Shown here one piece after another: positions 21,245 to 32,037 of a DNA stretch of 64,000 nt. Each line of letters starts with the position of its first letter. Position 1 is the first letter of the stretch. Origin of the DNA: Bipolaris cookei (lineage: Eukaryota > Ascomycota > Dothideomycetes > Pleosporales > Pleosporaceae); assembly GCA_002286855.1 (NCBI GenBank), contig NRSV01000031.1, positions 62,001-126,000 on the forward strand, given 5' to 3'. The notes under the pieces are model-generated. The model was not told the DNA's origin, ran no database searches, and worked only from the letters and a program-made list of their open reading frames with translations. The position numbers were made by a program, and so were the translations under genes.

Positions 21245-22873
21245 ATGGGACTCTCCAAATCCACGCGGATCATGATCCTCTTGGGCATCGACACGGCCTT
21301 TTTCTTTGTAGAGCTGATTGCGGGATATGCAGTGCATTCTCTGGCTCTTGTAGCCGACTCGTTCCACATGGTGCGTATATGTGATCGCACGCGATAGAGC
21401 GGATACTGACAGAAGCGCAGTTGAACGATGTCATATCACTTCTCGTCGGACTGTGGGCAGTCAAAGTTGCCAGCCAGAAGACCAACTCGAAGACATACAC
21501 ATACGGAGTGAGTTGGCACCGTCATCATGTGCGGTACATTTGCTAACAAGATGCAGTGGCAACGCGCCGAGACCTTAGGTGCCCTGATTAACGGCGTCTT
21601 CCTCGTCGCGCTATGTCTTTCCATCTTCCTTGAAGCAATTCAGCGCTTCGTTGAGCCCCAAGATGTCTCGCATCCCATGATCATCCTCATTGTCGGTTCC
21701 TGCGGTCTCCTTTCCAACATTGTCGGCCTCTTCCTCTTCCATGACCATGGTCACGGTCACGGTGGCCATTCGCACTCGCACGATGCACACTCACATGCGG
21801 AGGAGGGGCACTCTCATGGCGCGCATTCGCACAATGATCACGATCACGACCACGACCACGACCATGCTGTTGCGGACGAGAGCAGTAACATCGCCATCTC
21901 TGTGTCTGCAAAGAAGAACAAGCGTCACAGTCGATCCCAGTCGCGCAACTATGCCACCCTAGACGAAATCTACGTACATCCCTCATCTTTCAGAAATAGC
22001 ATCATTGAGTCCTCTCGCCTGCGCGATGAAGAGGCTGATGCCGAAGAAGACAACGTGGAAGTAGAGGAAGAGCCGACTGAGCATACTTCGTTGCTTTCAA
22101 AGCCTAAGAGGCATGGGGTACACAGTCACTCACACTCAAACGGAAAATCCAAGGAGAATCAGCACAAGGACCATAAGCACACCAAGCCCAAACAGCAGTC
22201 TTCTGGTGGCGGCCATGGCCACTCTCACGCTGATCTCAATATGCGCGGTGTCTTCCTGCATGTCATGGGCGATGCTCTGGGCAATATTGGTGTCATTGCT
22301 ACTGCCCTGTTCATCTGGCTTACCGACTTCTCATGGAGGATGTATGCTGATCCTGCCGTCTCTCTGCTCATCACCGTGATCATCCTCCTCTCTGCCCTGC
22401 CCCTCTGCAAGGCTGCGTCCCGGATCCTGCTCCAGGCCGTTCCTGAGAACATGTCTATCGATGACATCACCGACGACATCAGCGATCTCGACGGTATCGT
22501 CTCTTGCCATCACCTACATGTTTGGCAGCTCTCTGATACCAAGCTCGTTGCCTCTCTCCATGTCCAGGTTGACTTTGACTTCAAGGGCCAGGGCTCTGCA
22601 CGTTACATGGAACTCGCGCATCAAATCCGCGAGTGCCTGCATGAATATGGTATTCACTCGTCGACCATCCAACCGGAGTTCTGTCTCAATTCCAGCCATG
22701 ACCACTCGGCACATGGCTCAGACGATAGCGGCGCGGAGGATGCTGGTCGCAGCAGCAAGAACCCGAGTGTGAGAGGCGCACCTGATGCTTGTCTGCTGGA
22801 ATGTCCCGAGACCTGTGGAGGAGGAAAGCAGTGCTGTGACCCTGGTACTACCGGACCCAACGGTTGCTCATAG
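21245..22873 (+). CDS. ZRC1: Zinc/cation diffusion facilitator, vacuolar (Zrc1/Cot1 type)
   Basis: Proton-coupled exporter that moves Zn2+ (and probably Co2+) into the vacuole. Three exons: 21245-21370, 21421-21507 and 21557-22873, giving 509 residues. Six membrane segments are split by a long His-rich loop (GHGHGGHSHSHD and following, then a second His block before GHGHSHADLNMRGVF). The metal site is formed by HMLND (H41, D45) in helix 2 and HVMGD in helix 5. The C-terminal cytosolic domain (HHLHVWQLSDTKLVASLHV) is typical for CDF proteins. A Cys-rich tail (CPETCGGGKQCC) follows, which may bind metal. Introns are 50 and 49 nt, in the positions usual for early-exon fungal genes. Family assignment is firm; vacuolar location is inferred from the Zrc1-like His loop. 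Confidence 0.93.
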
Positions 22874-24781
22874 ACTTATTGTGTCATTTCTTTTTCTGCA
22901 TTTCCTTTGTATCGCACACCTGGGCACTGTCTGTATTATAGGGTTTGCGTGTTCGGTAGCCCGGTGTTTTCTTTGCGTTATTGATATTGCTTCATTCTGG
23001 TGAGCTGCTTTTCCCAACAAAAGCGTGGATGACTGAGGGGTGTTTTAGTATCGGCTTTTGCTTGACGAGGAAAGAGGCAGGCACTGTATGAATAGTCCAA
23101 GAGAGTAATGAGCCGAGGCGGGTTTTTTTGGCCTCGAGCCTCCCATATGCATTAGCCCTCAAGGTTACACCGTGCTAAGTGTTGCGGAGTGCGCAAAGCG
23201 CGGCTGGTTGCAGGCGGGTCAAACCTAGCCACCGAAGCGGGCAGTATCTCTACGACCCTGACGCAGGGCGTCGTGAGTGCCAGGGATGTCCTGATTCCTT
23301 GTTGTTGGTCCGCCGTGGGCCGCCACCACTACTATGTATGTATTGACACCCCAGCTACTGATAAGCCCGTCTGCATGCTTTCTAGAATGCTACTGCCTCG
23401 CAGGGCAGAACGGGCATTTGGCGGATAACCCAGGTAGTTCCCTGGGGGGCACGCTCGGGATTAACACGGGTATTGCGCTTACCACAGGATCAAGGGTGCC
23501 ACTGATACCTACCATGTCCGTATCTGCAAGTGAGAAAAGCTTGAAGTGCGCCTTCCGTCCTGGGCGTCTTGGCTTCGCCGTGTAACTGTGACGGCATTAG
23601 GTAAGCAAAGGTTGACTTAAACACCACGCATGCATGTGGCTTGAATCATCACCATATCTTCCACCGTACACAGAGCCATAAATACAACCTATAGCGGATG
23701 ATCTAACATTACATGGGTCATCAAAGTGTATAGCAACGGTAGGGCTAATACATGCCCTTTCCTCGCCTAATTCTCGGTGCTCGCGTGGCCACACTCTCCA
23801 TGCAATCGGTAGGCAGGCTGACTAAATTAGGGTGCAGCTCCACAACGGGAGAAATATCTGGCTGATTCACGGTCTGCCCCGTCGTCTTGGAGAAGCTTAT
23901 CTCTCGGTGTCGCCCGAAATAATCTTAACAGGCCGGGGTCCTTTGAGTCGGTCCCAGACACCGGATAGAAGAAGGCGATGGCCATAATCCTCGTCCGCAA
24001 TCGGCGCAGAAGTGGGTCAGCATAGCAAATTTTTGCACGAGAAGTGTCATCTGAATGGCAACAGATTCCTGCACTATTGTGGTTCGATGTTTTGCCTGAT
24101 GGAAAGATGAGCAGTTGGAACAATGCGTTGCCGCTCGCCTCCCCAATCTGTATGTAAGCGGCGGCAAAGGTGGTGTGCGGCCTGATGACAACGTGCAGCT
24201 ACCCTAGCCGTATACCGACACAACCGACAAATTAAAACGAGCGCATTTGTATTCACTCAGTTTCCGGCATGTCGGCACGCCCTGTTGGATCTATGCGAGG
24301 ACGGCTAACAATTGGTGTCCAAAACACGAACATGAGAACGTAAGATCGCCAGGTTAGAGCGCCGCTTTCGGCAGGTGCTTGCAGCCATACTAACACACTG
24401 GCGAATCTCTAATACTCATGCCGAGCGGTGGTGGGGCAGCTAAGCCGCCAAGGGAAGGCTTTGGCAAGCTTTGCACCGGAGCACAGCTTCTATTTGGTTA
24501 AGGGTAGACCTATCAAGACGTTACATCGCCTTAGCGAATTGCTTGTGCGTGTTTACGCCCCACACCGCGACACCAAGAGGCGAAGGGCGACGCGGTCGGC
24601 TATAGGACGATTTTGTGGATATCGCGCATGTTGAACGATGGAGTGGGTTAAATATGGAGGGGACCGTCTTTCTTCTGAACATGCTCCAGGTGGTTTCGGT
24701 CCCTTTCTGCCAGGTCACACTTGTTGCTCTCACCCTGTCTTCCATTGACTTGGTCTTTGGTTGCGATTGAGCTTCGAAACT
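22874..24781. other. Intergenic, no supported gene
   Basis: 1.9 kb. Short ORFs (for example 23189-23428) lack domains. The stretch 24600-24781 is the likely promoter and 5' UTR of the peptide transporter. Confidence 0.45.
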
Positions 24782-26755
24782 ATGGCGTCCGCTCACGAGA
24801 CTATCGCGTGAGTTTTACCAGAGTCACTGGATTTGACTCGACTAACCTCATCATAGCGCCGAGGCACTCCAGCACAACCAACAGGTTGCTGACCGCAACC
24901 CCCACGTCTACGGTGCTAGTATCAACGACTCCAACGTCACCGGCGCGCATGTCTCTCTCGAGAAGCCTCGCGTTGACGGTTCTGGCTCCGAATCCGCTTC
25001 CGTCGTTGTCGAGGAAGATGGCGTCGGTGGTGTCAAACCTACCGCCGAGGATCTTGCTACCCTCCGCAAGGTTGGGGAGCCTCTTCCCAAGAGTGCTTTC
25101 TTGGTCGCCATTGTTGAACTCTGTGAGCGCTTCACCTACTATGGCGCCTCTGGTATCTTCCAAAACTACATTGCTCGTCCCCGCAGTGGAGAGCAAGGTC
25201 GCGGTGCTCTGGGTATGGGACACCAGGGAGCCACTGGCCTCTCTACCTTCTTCCAGTTTTGGTGTTATGTCACTCCGATTCTTGGTGCCATCATCGCCGA
25301 TCAATACTTAGGAAAGTACAACACGATTGTCATCTTCTGCTGCGTCTACATTGTCGGACTCATCATCCTTACCTGCACCTCAATTCCTGCTGCTCTCGAT
25401 AGTGGCGCAGGCCTTGGAGGCTTCGTCGTGTCCCTTGTTGTCATTGGACTAGGAACTGGAGGTATCAAGTCCAACGTTGCGCCTTTGATTGCCGATCAGT
25501 ACAAGCGAAGGCAGATGGTCATTGGTCGCGATGACAAGACTGGCGAGCGTGTCATTATTGATCCTGCAATTACCATTCAGAGAATCTACATGGTAAGCTC
25601 TCTCCAGTCTGTAAAGTTTTAAAATTATACTAAATGTCTCAGATTTTCTACTGGTGCATCAACGCCGGATCCCTCTCGCTACTTGCTACACCCTACATGG
25701 AACGCGATATTGACTTCTGGCCTGCATACCTTCTGTGTCTTTGTGTCTTCTTCGTTGGCCTTCTCGTTCTAGTCCTTGGCCGCAAAGTCTACGTTGTCCG
25801 CCCTCCTCAGGGCTCCGTCATCACGAATGCGTTCCGCGTAATCTTCATGATGATCAAGAATCGCAACATGAACGCCCCCAAGCCCTCCTACCAGGCTGGT
25901 CTTGGAAGGGATACAAACCTCCGCTGGGACGACCACTTCGTCGAGGAAGTCAAGCGTGCCCTTGTCGCTTGTCAGGTCTTCGCGTTCTACCCAATATATT
26001 GGGTCATCTATGGCAATTTCTCCACCAACTTCGTCACCCAGGCCGGTCAAATGCGCAGTCACGGCATTCCCAACGATTTGATGCAGAACTTTGATCCTAT
26101 TGCCATCATCGTATTCCTACCTCTCGTCGACCAAATCCTCATGCCCACTCTACGCAAATACAAGATCCGTTTCCCGCCCATCAACCGTATCGTAACTGGT
26201 TTCTGGATCGCCGCTTTGGCCATGGTCTACGCCTGCGTCATCCAGTACTACATCTACCAAGCCGGTCCATGCTACGGCAAGCCTACCCTTTGCGATGCCG
26301 ATCTCGTAGATGGCGTACACCAGGGAAACAACATTCACATTGCAGCCCAGACTGGTGCCTACATTCTCATTGGTCTCTCTGAGATTTTTGCCTCAGTCAC
26401 TGGTCTTGAATACGCTTACACCAAGGCGCCCCCCGGCATGAAGTCATTTGTTCAGTCCATGTACCTCCTTACCAATGCTTTCGGTTCCGCCATCTCCGAG
26501 GCGCTGAACCCGCTCCTATACGACCCTGCAATCATGTGGGTGTTTGCTGGTCTTGCCATTGCTGCCGTCATTGCAGGTGCCTTGATTTGGATCATCTTCC
26601 ACCACCTCAATGACACTGAAGACGAGATGAACCAGCTTGATCAGGACGTGGACAAGGACCCGACCATGCGGAAGAACAGTGTGAACGGTCAGCACACAAT
26701 AGATATTGATGAAAAGGCACAGATGGGCTCGGGACATGGAGTAATGTTAGCATGA
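24782..26755 (+). CDS. PTR2: Proton-coupled oligopeptide transporter (PTR2/POT family)
   Basis: Plasma-membrane importer of di- and tripeptides. Three exons: 24782-24807 (26 nt), 24857-25592 and 25643-26755, giving 624 residues. After a hydrophilic N-terminus of ~95 residues, the POT signature ELCERFTYYGASG (ExxERFxYY proton-coupling motif) opens helix 1. Twelve or so membrane helices follow, with LGTGGIKSNVAPLIADQY and the QxFAFYPIYWVIYGNFSTNFVTQA block after the central cytosolic loop. The C-terminus is hydrophilic. Introns are 49-50 nt with CTAAC/CTAAA branch sites. Assignment to the POT family is firm; peptide specificity is inferred. Confidence 0.94.
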
Positions 26756-27684
26756 TGATGATATGTTGCTCAAATAGTAGCTATGATACCAAAGAAGAAT
26801 ATCGATCTTTTTATCTCGAAACCACAAGTTTTTGACGACGTCTCTGAAACTAACGTAAATTGCCGCGTGGCTGACGTAGTCAAGGTAGTCCTTGCAGGAA
26901 ATAAGGTTGAGCTGGATGGGTTGATCCGTATTACATGGAATGGCTTGAGCTATTTATTGAGTAGCAGAAGGACCCGTGTGACCTTGACTATCCAGACACG
27001 TCATACCTACACGCTCCATGTATAGAGGACCCATGGTAGATTGAAACGAAAGGACACAGTCGATGAATAGACAGGCGGGCAGAGTGGAGTAGCCGCGTTG
27101 CGAAGACATTAACTGAGCCTTAACGCGTATCCGCGAACCCATCACTGCAGGTCGAACAACAGACCCCCTTTCCTTCACTACATCAAGTCATGTTTCTGGA
27201 TAATTGAATTGCATGCGAGCCTTTCGTGTAGTGCAAGTTTTGGTTGTTGCTATACTTATAAATGCTTACGCAGGCAAGCCTTGACCCCATTCAACTAAGC
27301 TTTGGAATTCGATAAATTAGCGTTCGGCTAGCTCCCTTTGGCGCGCCGTTTTCCTTTTAGGCCCAGCCCCTGTTCCCTGGCCCTCGTGTTTGCGCAACCA
27401 ATCTGCAGCGTTGGGAGTTCATTCACTAGCCCCCTGGTTCGTATTTTTCCCCTTTTGGATGCCGTGGTCAAATGTATCTCACATATTGAGCGTAGTAACA
27501 CGAGGGGTCTCCGTACCGCTGACGCTACTATTTCCAGTTCATACCACCTTCTTCAGCCCTGTCACTGCACCTGTCATATAACGACCTCTACCCCAGCGCG
27601 CATCCACTGTTCTTTTCTATATATTCAGCCTTGCAACAGACACACCTGCGCCACAACATCAGTCTCAGCAACAGCCACCTTGCC
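26756..27684. other. Intergenic region
   Basis: 929 bp between the peptide transporter and the Ser/Gly-rich protein. Pyrimidine-rich stretches (27340-27680) suggest promoter/5' UTR. No gene is supported. Confidence 0.4.
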
Positions 27685-28371
27685 ATGTCGCCAACCACAG
27701 CCATGACTACCTCAACGCCAACAACAACCTATCCCTATTCATATACCACATTTACCAATGCGTCACCGGCCCCCTTCACAACACCAACGGCCATACCTTC
27801 AATGTTCCCATGGGGCGGTCTCCCATCCAGCGCATGCCCCGTTCCATCCAACGCCCCCTCGTCTGACCCTGACGTGCCCTATGTCCGCCCCGACGGCAAG
27901 TTCGGCAGCTGCGTAATCAGCAACGTGGAATCCGTCAACGACCACTCCTTCTGGGACATGTACGATTGCTGCAAGACGGGAAAACTAACCGCAACCGGCG
28001 CCACCCTTCCCTGCACATCCATTTGCTATGCAAACGAACAGCGGAGTTTCCTCGAGATTGGTGAGTGTCTGAGTAAGAGGAATAAAATTGTCGTGTGTAG
28101 TCCGCCCGAGAATCAGAGGGGCGAGGCCAAGAGTTCAAGTTCGGGTTCGAGTTCGGGTTCAAGTTCGGGTTCAAGTTCGGGTTCGAATTCGAGTTCTAGC
28201 AGTGCGAGCGCTACTAAGGCGGATACTACAGTCGTGAGTGCGAGGCCTACAGCGACGGCGGCCCAGGGCGCGGCGAATACAGTTGTGGGTGGGCAGGATG
28301 CGTCGTCCAAGGCTGTTTTGGTGGTGTTTAGCCTCATGGCATTGTCGTCTGCTGCAGGCATGCTGCTGTAG
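27685..28371 (+). CDS. Putative GPI-anchored Cys/Ser-rich surface protein
   Basis: Open frame of 228 residues from ATG 27685; an earlier in-frame ATG at 27631 would give 246. The N-terminal ~55 residues are Thr/Ser/Pro-rich. A compact region with eight cysteines follows (SACPVP, FGSCVIS, MYDCCKTG, LPCTSICYA, GECLSK, VVCSPP). Next comes a (SSSG)n spacer encoded by an 11-copy hexamer repeat, and a hydrophobic tail (AVLVVFSLMALSSAAGML) preceded by small residues, which resembles a GPI-attachment signal. No clear N-terminal signal peptide is visible from either ATG, so a missed upstream exon is possible. I do not recognise a named family. Function unknown. Confidence 0.6.
   Translation: MSPTTAMTTSTPTTTYPYSYTTFTNASPAPFTTPTAIPSMFPWGGLPSSACPVPSNAPSSDPDVPYVRPDGKFGSCVISNVESVNDHSFWDMYDCCKTGKLTATGATLPCTSICYANEQRSFLEIGECLSKRNKIVVCSPPENQRGEAKSSSSGSSSGSSSGSSSGSNSSSSSASATKADTTVVSARPTATAAQGAANTVVGGQDASSKAVLVVFSLMALSSAAGMLL
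28134..28199 (+). repeat. Hexamer repeat TTCRRG x11 coding for Ser/Gly
   Basis: Eleven tandem TTC-N-N-G hexamers alternate TTCAAG/TTCGAG with TTCGGG (last unit TTCTAG). In frame they encode SSSG repeats of the surface protein above. Such in-frame repeats are prone to change copy number. Confidence 0.85.
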
Positions 28372-28938
28372 TCGACTTGATTGATTGAGTAGTGCATTTT
28401 CTAGTAGATTGTTCAATGTATATAATATCAGTTCCATTGTGGTTAGTTTGGGAAAGGGGGGTTCAAATTTCTTTTGTCTAATTACTTGGCTTATTATTAT
28501 TCCATTATAGTCTATGTAGCTCGTGGCCATGTAAGACTTTGGTCGGAGGCCGTTCTAGGGGGTAATTATTTACAATTTGGGGGTTTATGGTGTGTAGCGT
28601 AGCTTTGGTGCTTCGGCCTTTATTTAGTTAAGCTATTACTAGCTTTCTAGATGCCTGGTGCTAAGGAGCAGTTGGGTAACAGGGAGAGATGTAGGGTAGC
28701 TAGGCTGCCTTCCAGCGAGCTCTCATTACTTGGCTTAATTCTGTAGAAATACATAAGAAATTGAAGGAATCTTGACATTGTTCTTTGCTTCCCCTCCATC
28801 TCTTCACCTCATGCACGTAAATACAGTGCCAGGACGGAGAAGCCATCCTCATCGTCTAATGTACATGTCTACCTGCCGCCAGTCTGCAGCCTCACCCCGG
28901 TCATCCTTTGACAACGCGTGAAAGCACAGCGTCTCAAC
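28372..28938. other. Intergenic, convergent 3' ends
   Basis: 567 bp, AT-rich (28390-28770), between two converging genes. Nothing else is seen. Confidence 0.4.
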
Positions 28939-30340
28939 TCAGTCAACCTCGACAATCTTGACACAAGATCGGTTCGCCTTGGCGCATTTGTCACAAACCC
29001 TTTTCGCCTTGCTCCACTTGGATTTTTCTTTTCCTCTACTCACTACGTAGGTCAAAACACATGAGTCTTCCATTGCAGGATAGTTCTTCCATTGTTCCAC
29101 CTTAGCGGTGTTATTAGAGAAGAAGTTATAGAACTGAAAAAGGAGGGCCGACGCAAGATGCTCATTCATCTCGGATTGTTTCCTCGACCAGGGTTCTTGC
29201 CCCTTGCCCTCTATGGGCACCGAAGCATTCGATATGTACCGGGCCTCCTTGGAGGCCATTTGACTGATGTGCATTGATTCTTTTGTTACCTCTAGTGGTG
29301 TCGCGCGTGAAGATATCCCAATGAAGGGGGATTGGTCCAGCGAGATAGTACCCTCGCTTTCTGTACAACTGCTACGCGCCGGTAGCAAAGGAGTTGGATT
29401 ACCTGTCCGTATCTGCCCAGGTTAAGAGAATTCCCCTTAGGATCCTAATCTTCTAGAACTATTGTTCACACCAAATGTGTCCTGCCAAGCTACCGCGCTC
29501 CTTCCATAGCCCTCTTGGGCCCGTGGCTCTGTGTTATTCCCCGTCAGGAACGGACTATACGGTCTCCTTTGGCGTGAATAGGAGACTGGAGACCTCGAAC
29601 TGTTTGAAGCGGTATCGAGGTTGGAACGTCCAGATGACTGGAACGGACGATTGGAGTCCAAGGCATCCCCGAATATAGAGGAGTGGCGTCCATCGAATGG
29701 AGAAAGAGGCAATGCCATAGTCGACTGCGGTGCATGCAAAAGGACGCTCGGCGGACATGGCTGAACAGACTGACTTGAGCTTGTTACCAAGTGATTGTTG
29801 TGATGTTGAGAAGTATCAGACTCTGCGGCCATGGTCGGACTAGAAACTCACGGCAGCGGCGACTCCCTGCCAGCGCGTGTCGGATGTTGCTGCGAGTCCA
29901 TTTCTCTCGTAGGAGTGACTTACTCTCTAGTTCTGAACAAGACGTCCCCAAGAGGAATTGGTGGCGCTCTTTCATCCCGCTTCTGCCAGACATCGTCAAG
30001 GCATTGAGTTACAATGGCAAACAATTGCTTCGCCAGGGTATCGTCTCTATCTGACACCGGATTCCCTGTGTGGTTCTTTCCAGGGCTTTGCGGCTTTGGC
30101 GGATTTGAGAAGTGACGGTTTCCATCTCCTCTACGAGTCTTTCTCGATCTTTGCGGAACACATTGAGTTTCCGACAGGGGAGGTTTTGGTTGTCTTCATC
30201 CACGATTGTGGTGAATGGCTATGGTGGAGGATTGAGGTGACAGAGCGAGGCTGACTTGCTCTTATTATTGTGTACGCACGTACTGTGCGTTTGTTGCTTC
30301 TCGCTGCTCACTGCTCGCTAGGAAGAGGATCGAGCAACAT
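28939..30340 (-). CDS. Unknown protein with C-terminal half zinc-cluster (CX2CX6C)
   Basis: I reconstruct four exons: 30340-30312, 30193-29924, 29839-29470 and 29412-28939, 380 residues. The last three are supported by a strong GTAAGT donor with a CTAG acceptor (84 nt intron), a 57-nt intron with a CTTAAC branch, and matching phases; the first exon (MLLDPLPSEQ) is tentative. The N-terminal third is basic, Pro/Ser-rich and disordered, followed by a helical stretch (TLAKQLFAIVTQCLDDVWQK). The middle is Ser/Arg-rich. The C-terminus has a structured segment (LLFQFYNFFSNNTAKVEQW, then SCVLTYVV) and a basic end, KRVCDKCAKANRSCVKI, i.e. Cys-X2-Cys-X6-Cys as in the first half of a fungal Zn2Cys6 cluster. 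No second half follows. Function unknown; a nucleic-acid role is only suggested by the basic Cys motif. Confidence 0.55.
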
Positions 30341-32037
30341 AGAATCAATGATGCCAGAATCAGTGAAAGTGAAAGCCGGCGAAGGAAATTATTGATGATC
30401 TATTGATGCGTAGCGATCTTTGCAGAGTTGTTCTCGGGGCAGTCTGAAGCTAATGACACGGATACACGATCGAGAATTTGGAGTTAGGAAATCTGACTTT
30501 CTATTTCTGCAGAAGTATGATATAGCGGAATACCCAGGGATGATACTAGTGCCTAACCATATTCTATGGGACTCAACGTCGATGAGACGCCACTGTATAT
30601 GTGAATGGGGCTTCATGGCGTCTTCGTCACCTTTGATATTGTCCAGCAATCTGTGGACATTGAAGGCTTTCCTGATTTCGTGTGACCTGACAAAGGAATA
30701 AGGCTAGAGCCACAAACGCTCTCAACTCTACAAAGTGCTCACCAACACACTATCGTCCTTGTAGGTATAGAGGAACTGCTCTTGGTCTGGCATACCACGT
30801 AGTAGGGACACGAGGGACCATTGTTGTTTTTGACCTCTAAAAAATGGGTAGTGTCATTGGCTGTGAGGGGCTGTGCAAAGGTTGCCGATGCCTGGTAACA
30901 AGATTGTATTCGATAGAGAGCTAAGCTTCTAAGCTACGTAGCTATCTATATACAATGCTAACTGCCCGTGCAACAGTCGGGCCGACAAAGCCTACTCGCT
31001 CTAGGTGTCGGTCGGATTCCGTGTCTGACGTCCGAACATAGTTCGGGCGGTATGCGCGCCGAATCCCGGTGCTCTAGGTGGCATCCAGATTCTAGGAGCA
31101 GGCCGAGATTCCATCGAGGAACAACACACCAACTAGGCTCTAGCCTATCACATTGGCTCTTTGTAGGCGTGTATCGAGTGAAGAGTATAACTGGCACTGT
31201 GATACGTGGTGAGAACATTACTGAGACGTCTGCTAAAGGTATCGTCGGAAACGGGGCTGGCGTTGCACGATCGGTTGAGAGCACCAAGAAGGTTTCTGGC
31301 GTCAGGGCCAGTAAGAGAAACACCGAAGGGATTGGTTTTAGGGTTCCACTACCCTGGAGTGGTTCCTACGGCCCTGTCGACCTGTGGACGTGTAGAGAGT
31401 GTCGTGGCCGATCATCATGCGTCAAGAGCTTGCCGGATGTTCTTTCCGTTACTAGTCCTGAAGTCAGAGCCAGACTGACGGAAAGTGCGTGGGGTGGGGC
31501 TCAAGCGATGCTTGAGGCTCAGCACTCTGTCAGCGAATCCCATATCGAGTATGTGATCCCACAACTGGTAACTACCTGAACAGAGGTTCCCCATGGGTTT
31601 TTGGCCAAGCATCGTAATGAGTTGATCATTAATGCTTGTGCATTATATACTAGCTGATAAAGTTAAAACATGCAAAATTCATCATTTTATTTATCGTCGC
31701 ATATTTAAGGAAAAATGTTTACTAGACGGTATGGTATTTGCAGATCAACTGAGCACCAAAGTTTATTGAAATTTTCTGTTTGATCGTCCAACGAGAGGAA
31801 CAGAATAGACCTTGCTAAATGAATCTACATCTTCGTAATCCACGTCTGTACCCACTAGAGCAACCAGGAGGCAAAACACTCAGTGAACATGACAAGGCTT
31901 AGACAGTCTGTATCCAGGCTACAAAGCCCTACGTATTCACAGACAACACCCTAAAGCAACATGGGGCGCGCGCTGAACCACGCAGTAAGCTTGAATCCAC
32001 TATTACTGGATAGACACGAAATATGTTTCTTAATACC
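30341..32037. other. Intergenic, no supported gene
   Basis: 1.7 kb. ORFs at 30968-31579 (+) and 30958-31323 (-) overlap each other, have no domain and cannot both be real; I call neither. AT-rich at 31620-31760. Confidence 0.4.

Noticed and set aside
23189..23585. Possible degraded LysM-like sequence (YYVCIDTPATD) in short ORFs
   Set aside because: Only a few residues resemble LysM linkers; the cysteines and the GDT core are absent and the two overlapping frames disagree.
22874..24781. Search for tRNA or other RNA genes in the longer spacers
   Set aside because: No A/B box pair (GGTTCGAATCC-like) with foldable arms was found here or elsewhere in the window.
28113..28397. Acidic ELEPELEP repeat ORF antisense to the Ser/Gly-rich protein
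   Set aside because: It is only the other reading of the TTCRRG hexamer repeat.
30968..31579. 203-codon ORF on + (and 121-codon ORF on - over the same bases)
   Set aside because: No domain, no splice support and strong overlap with the opposite strand; open frames of this size occur by chance in GC-balanced DNA.
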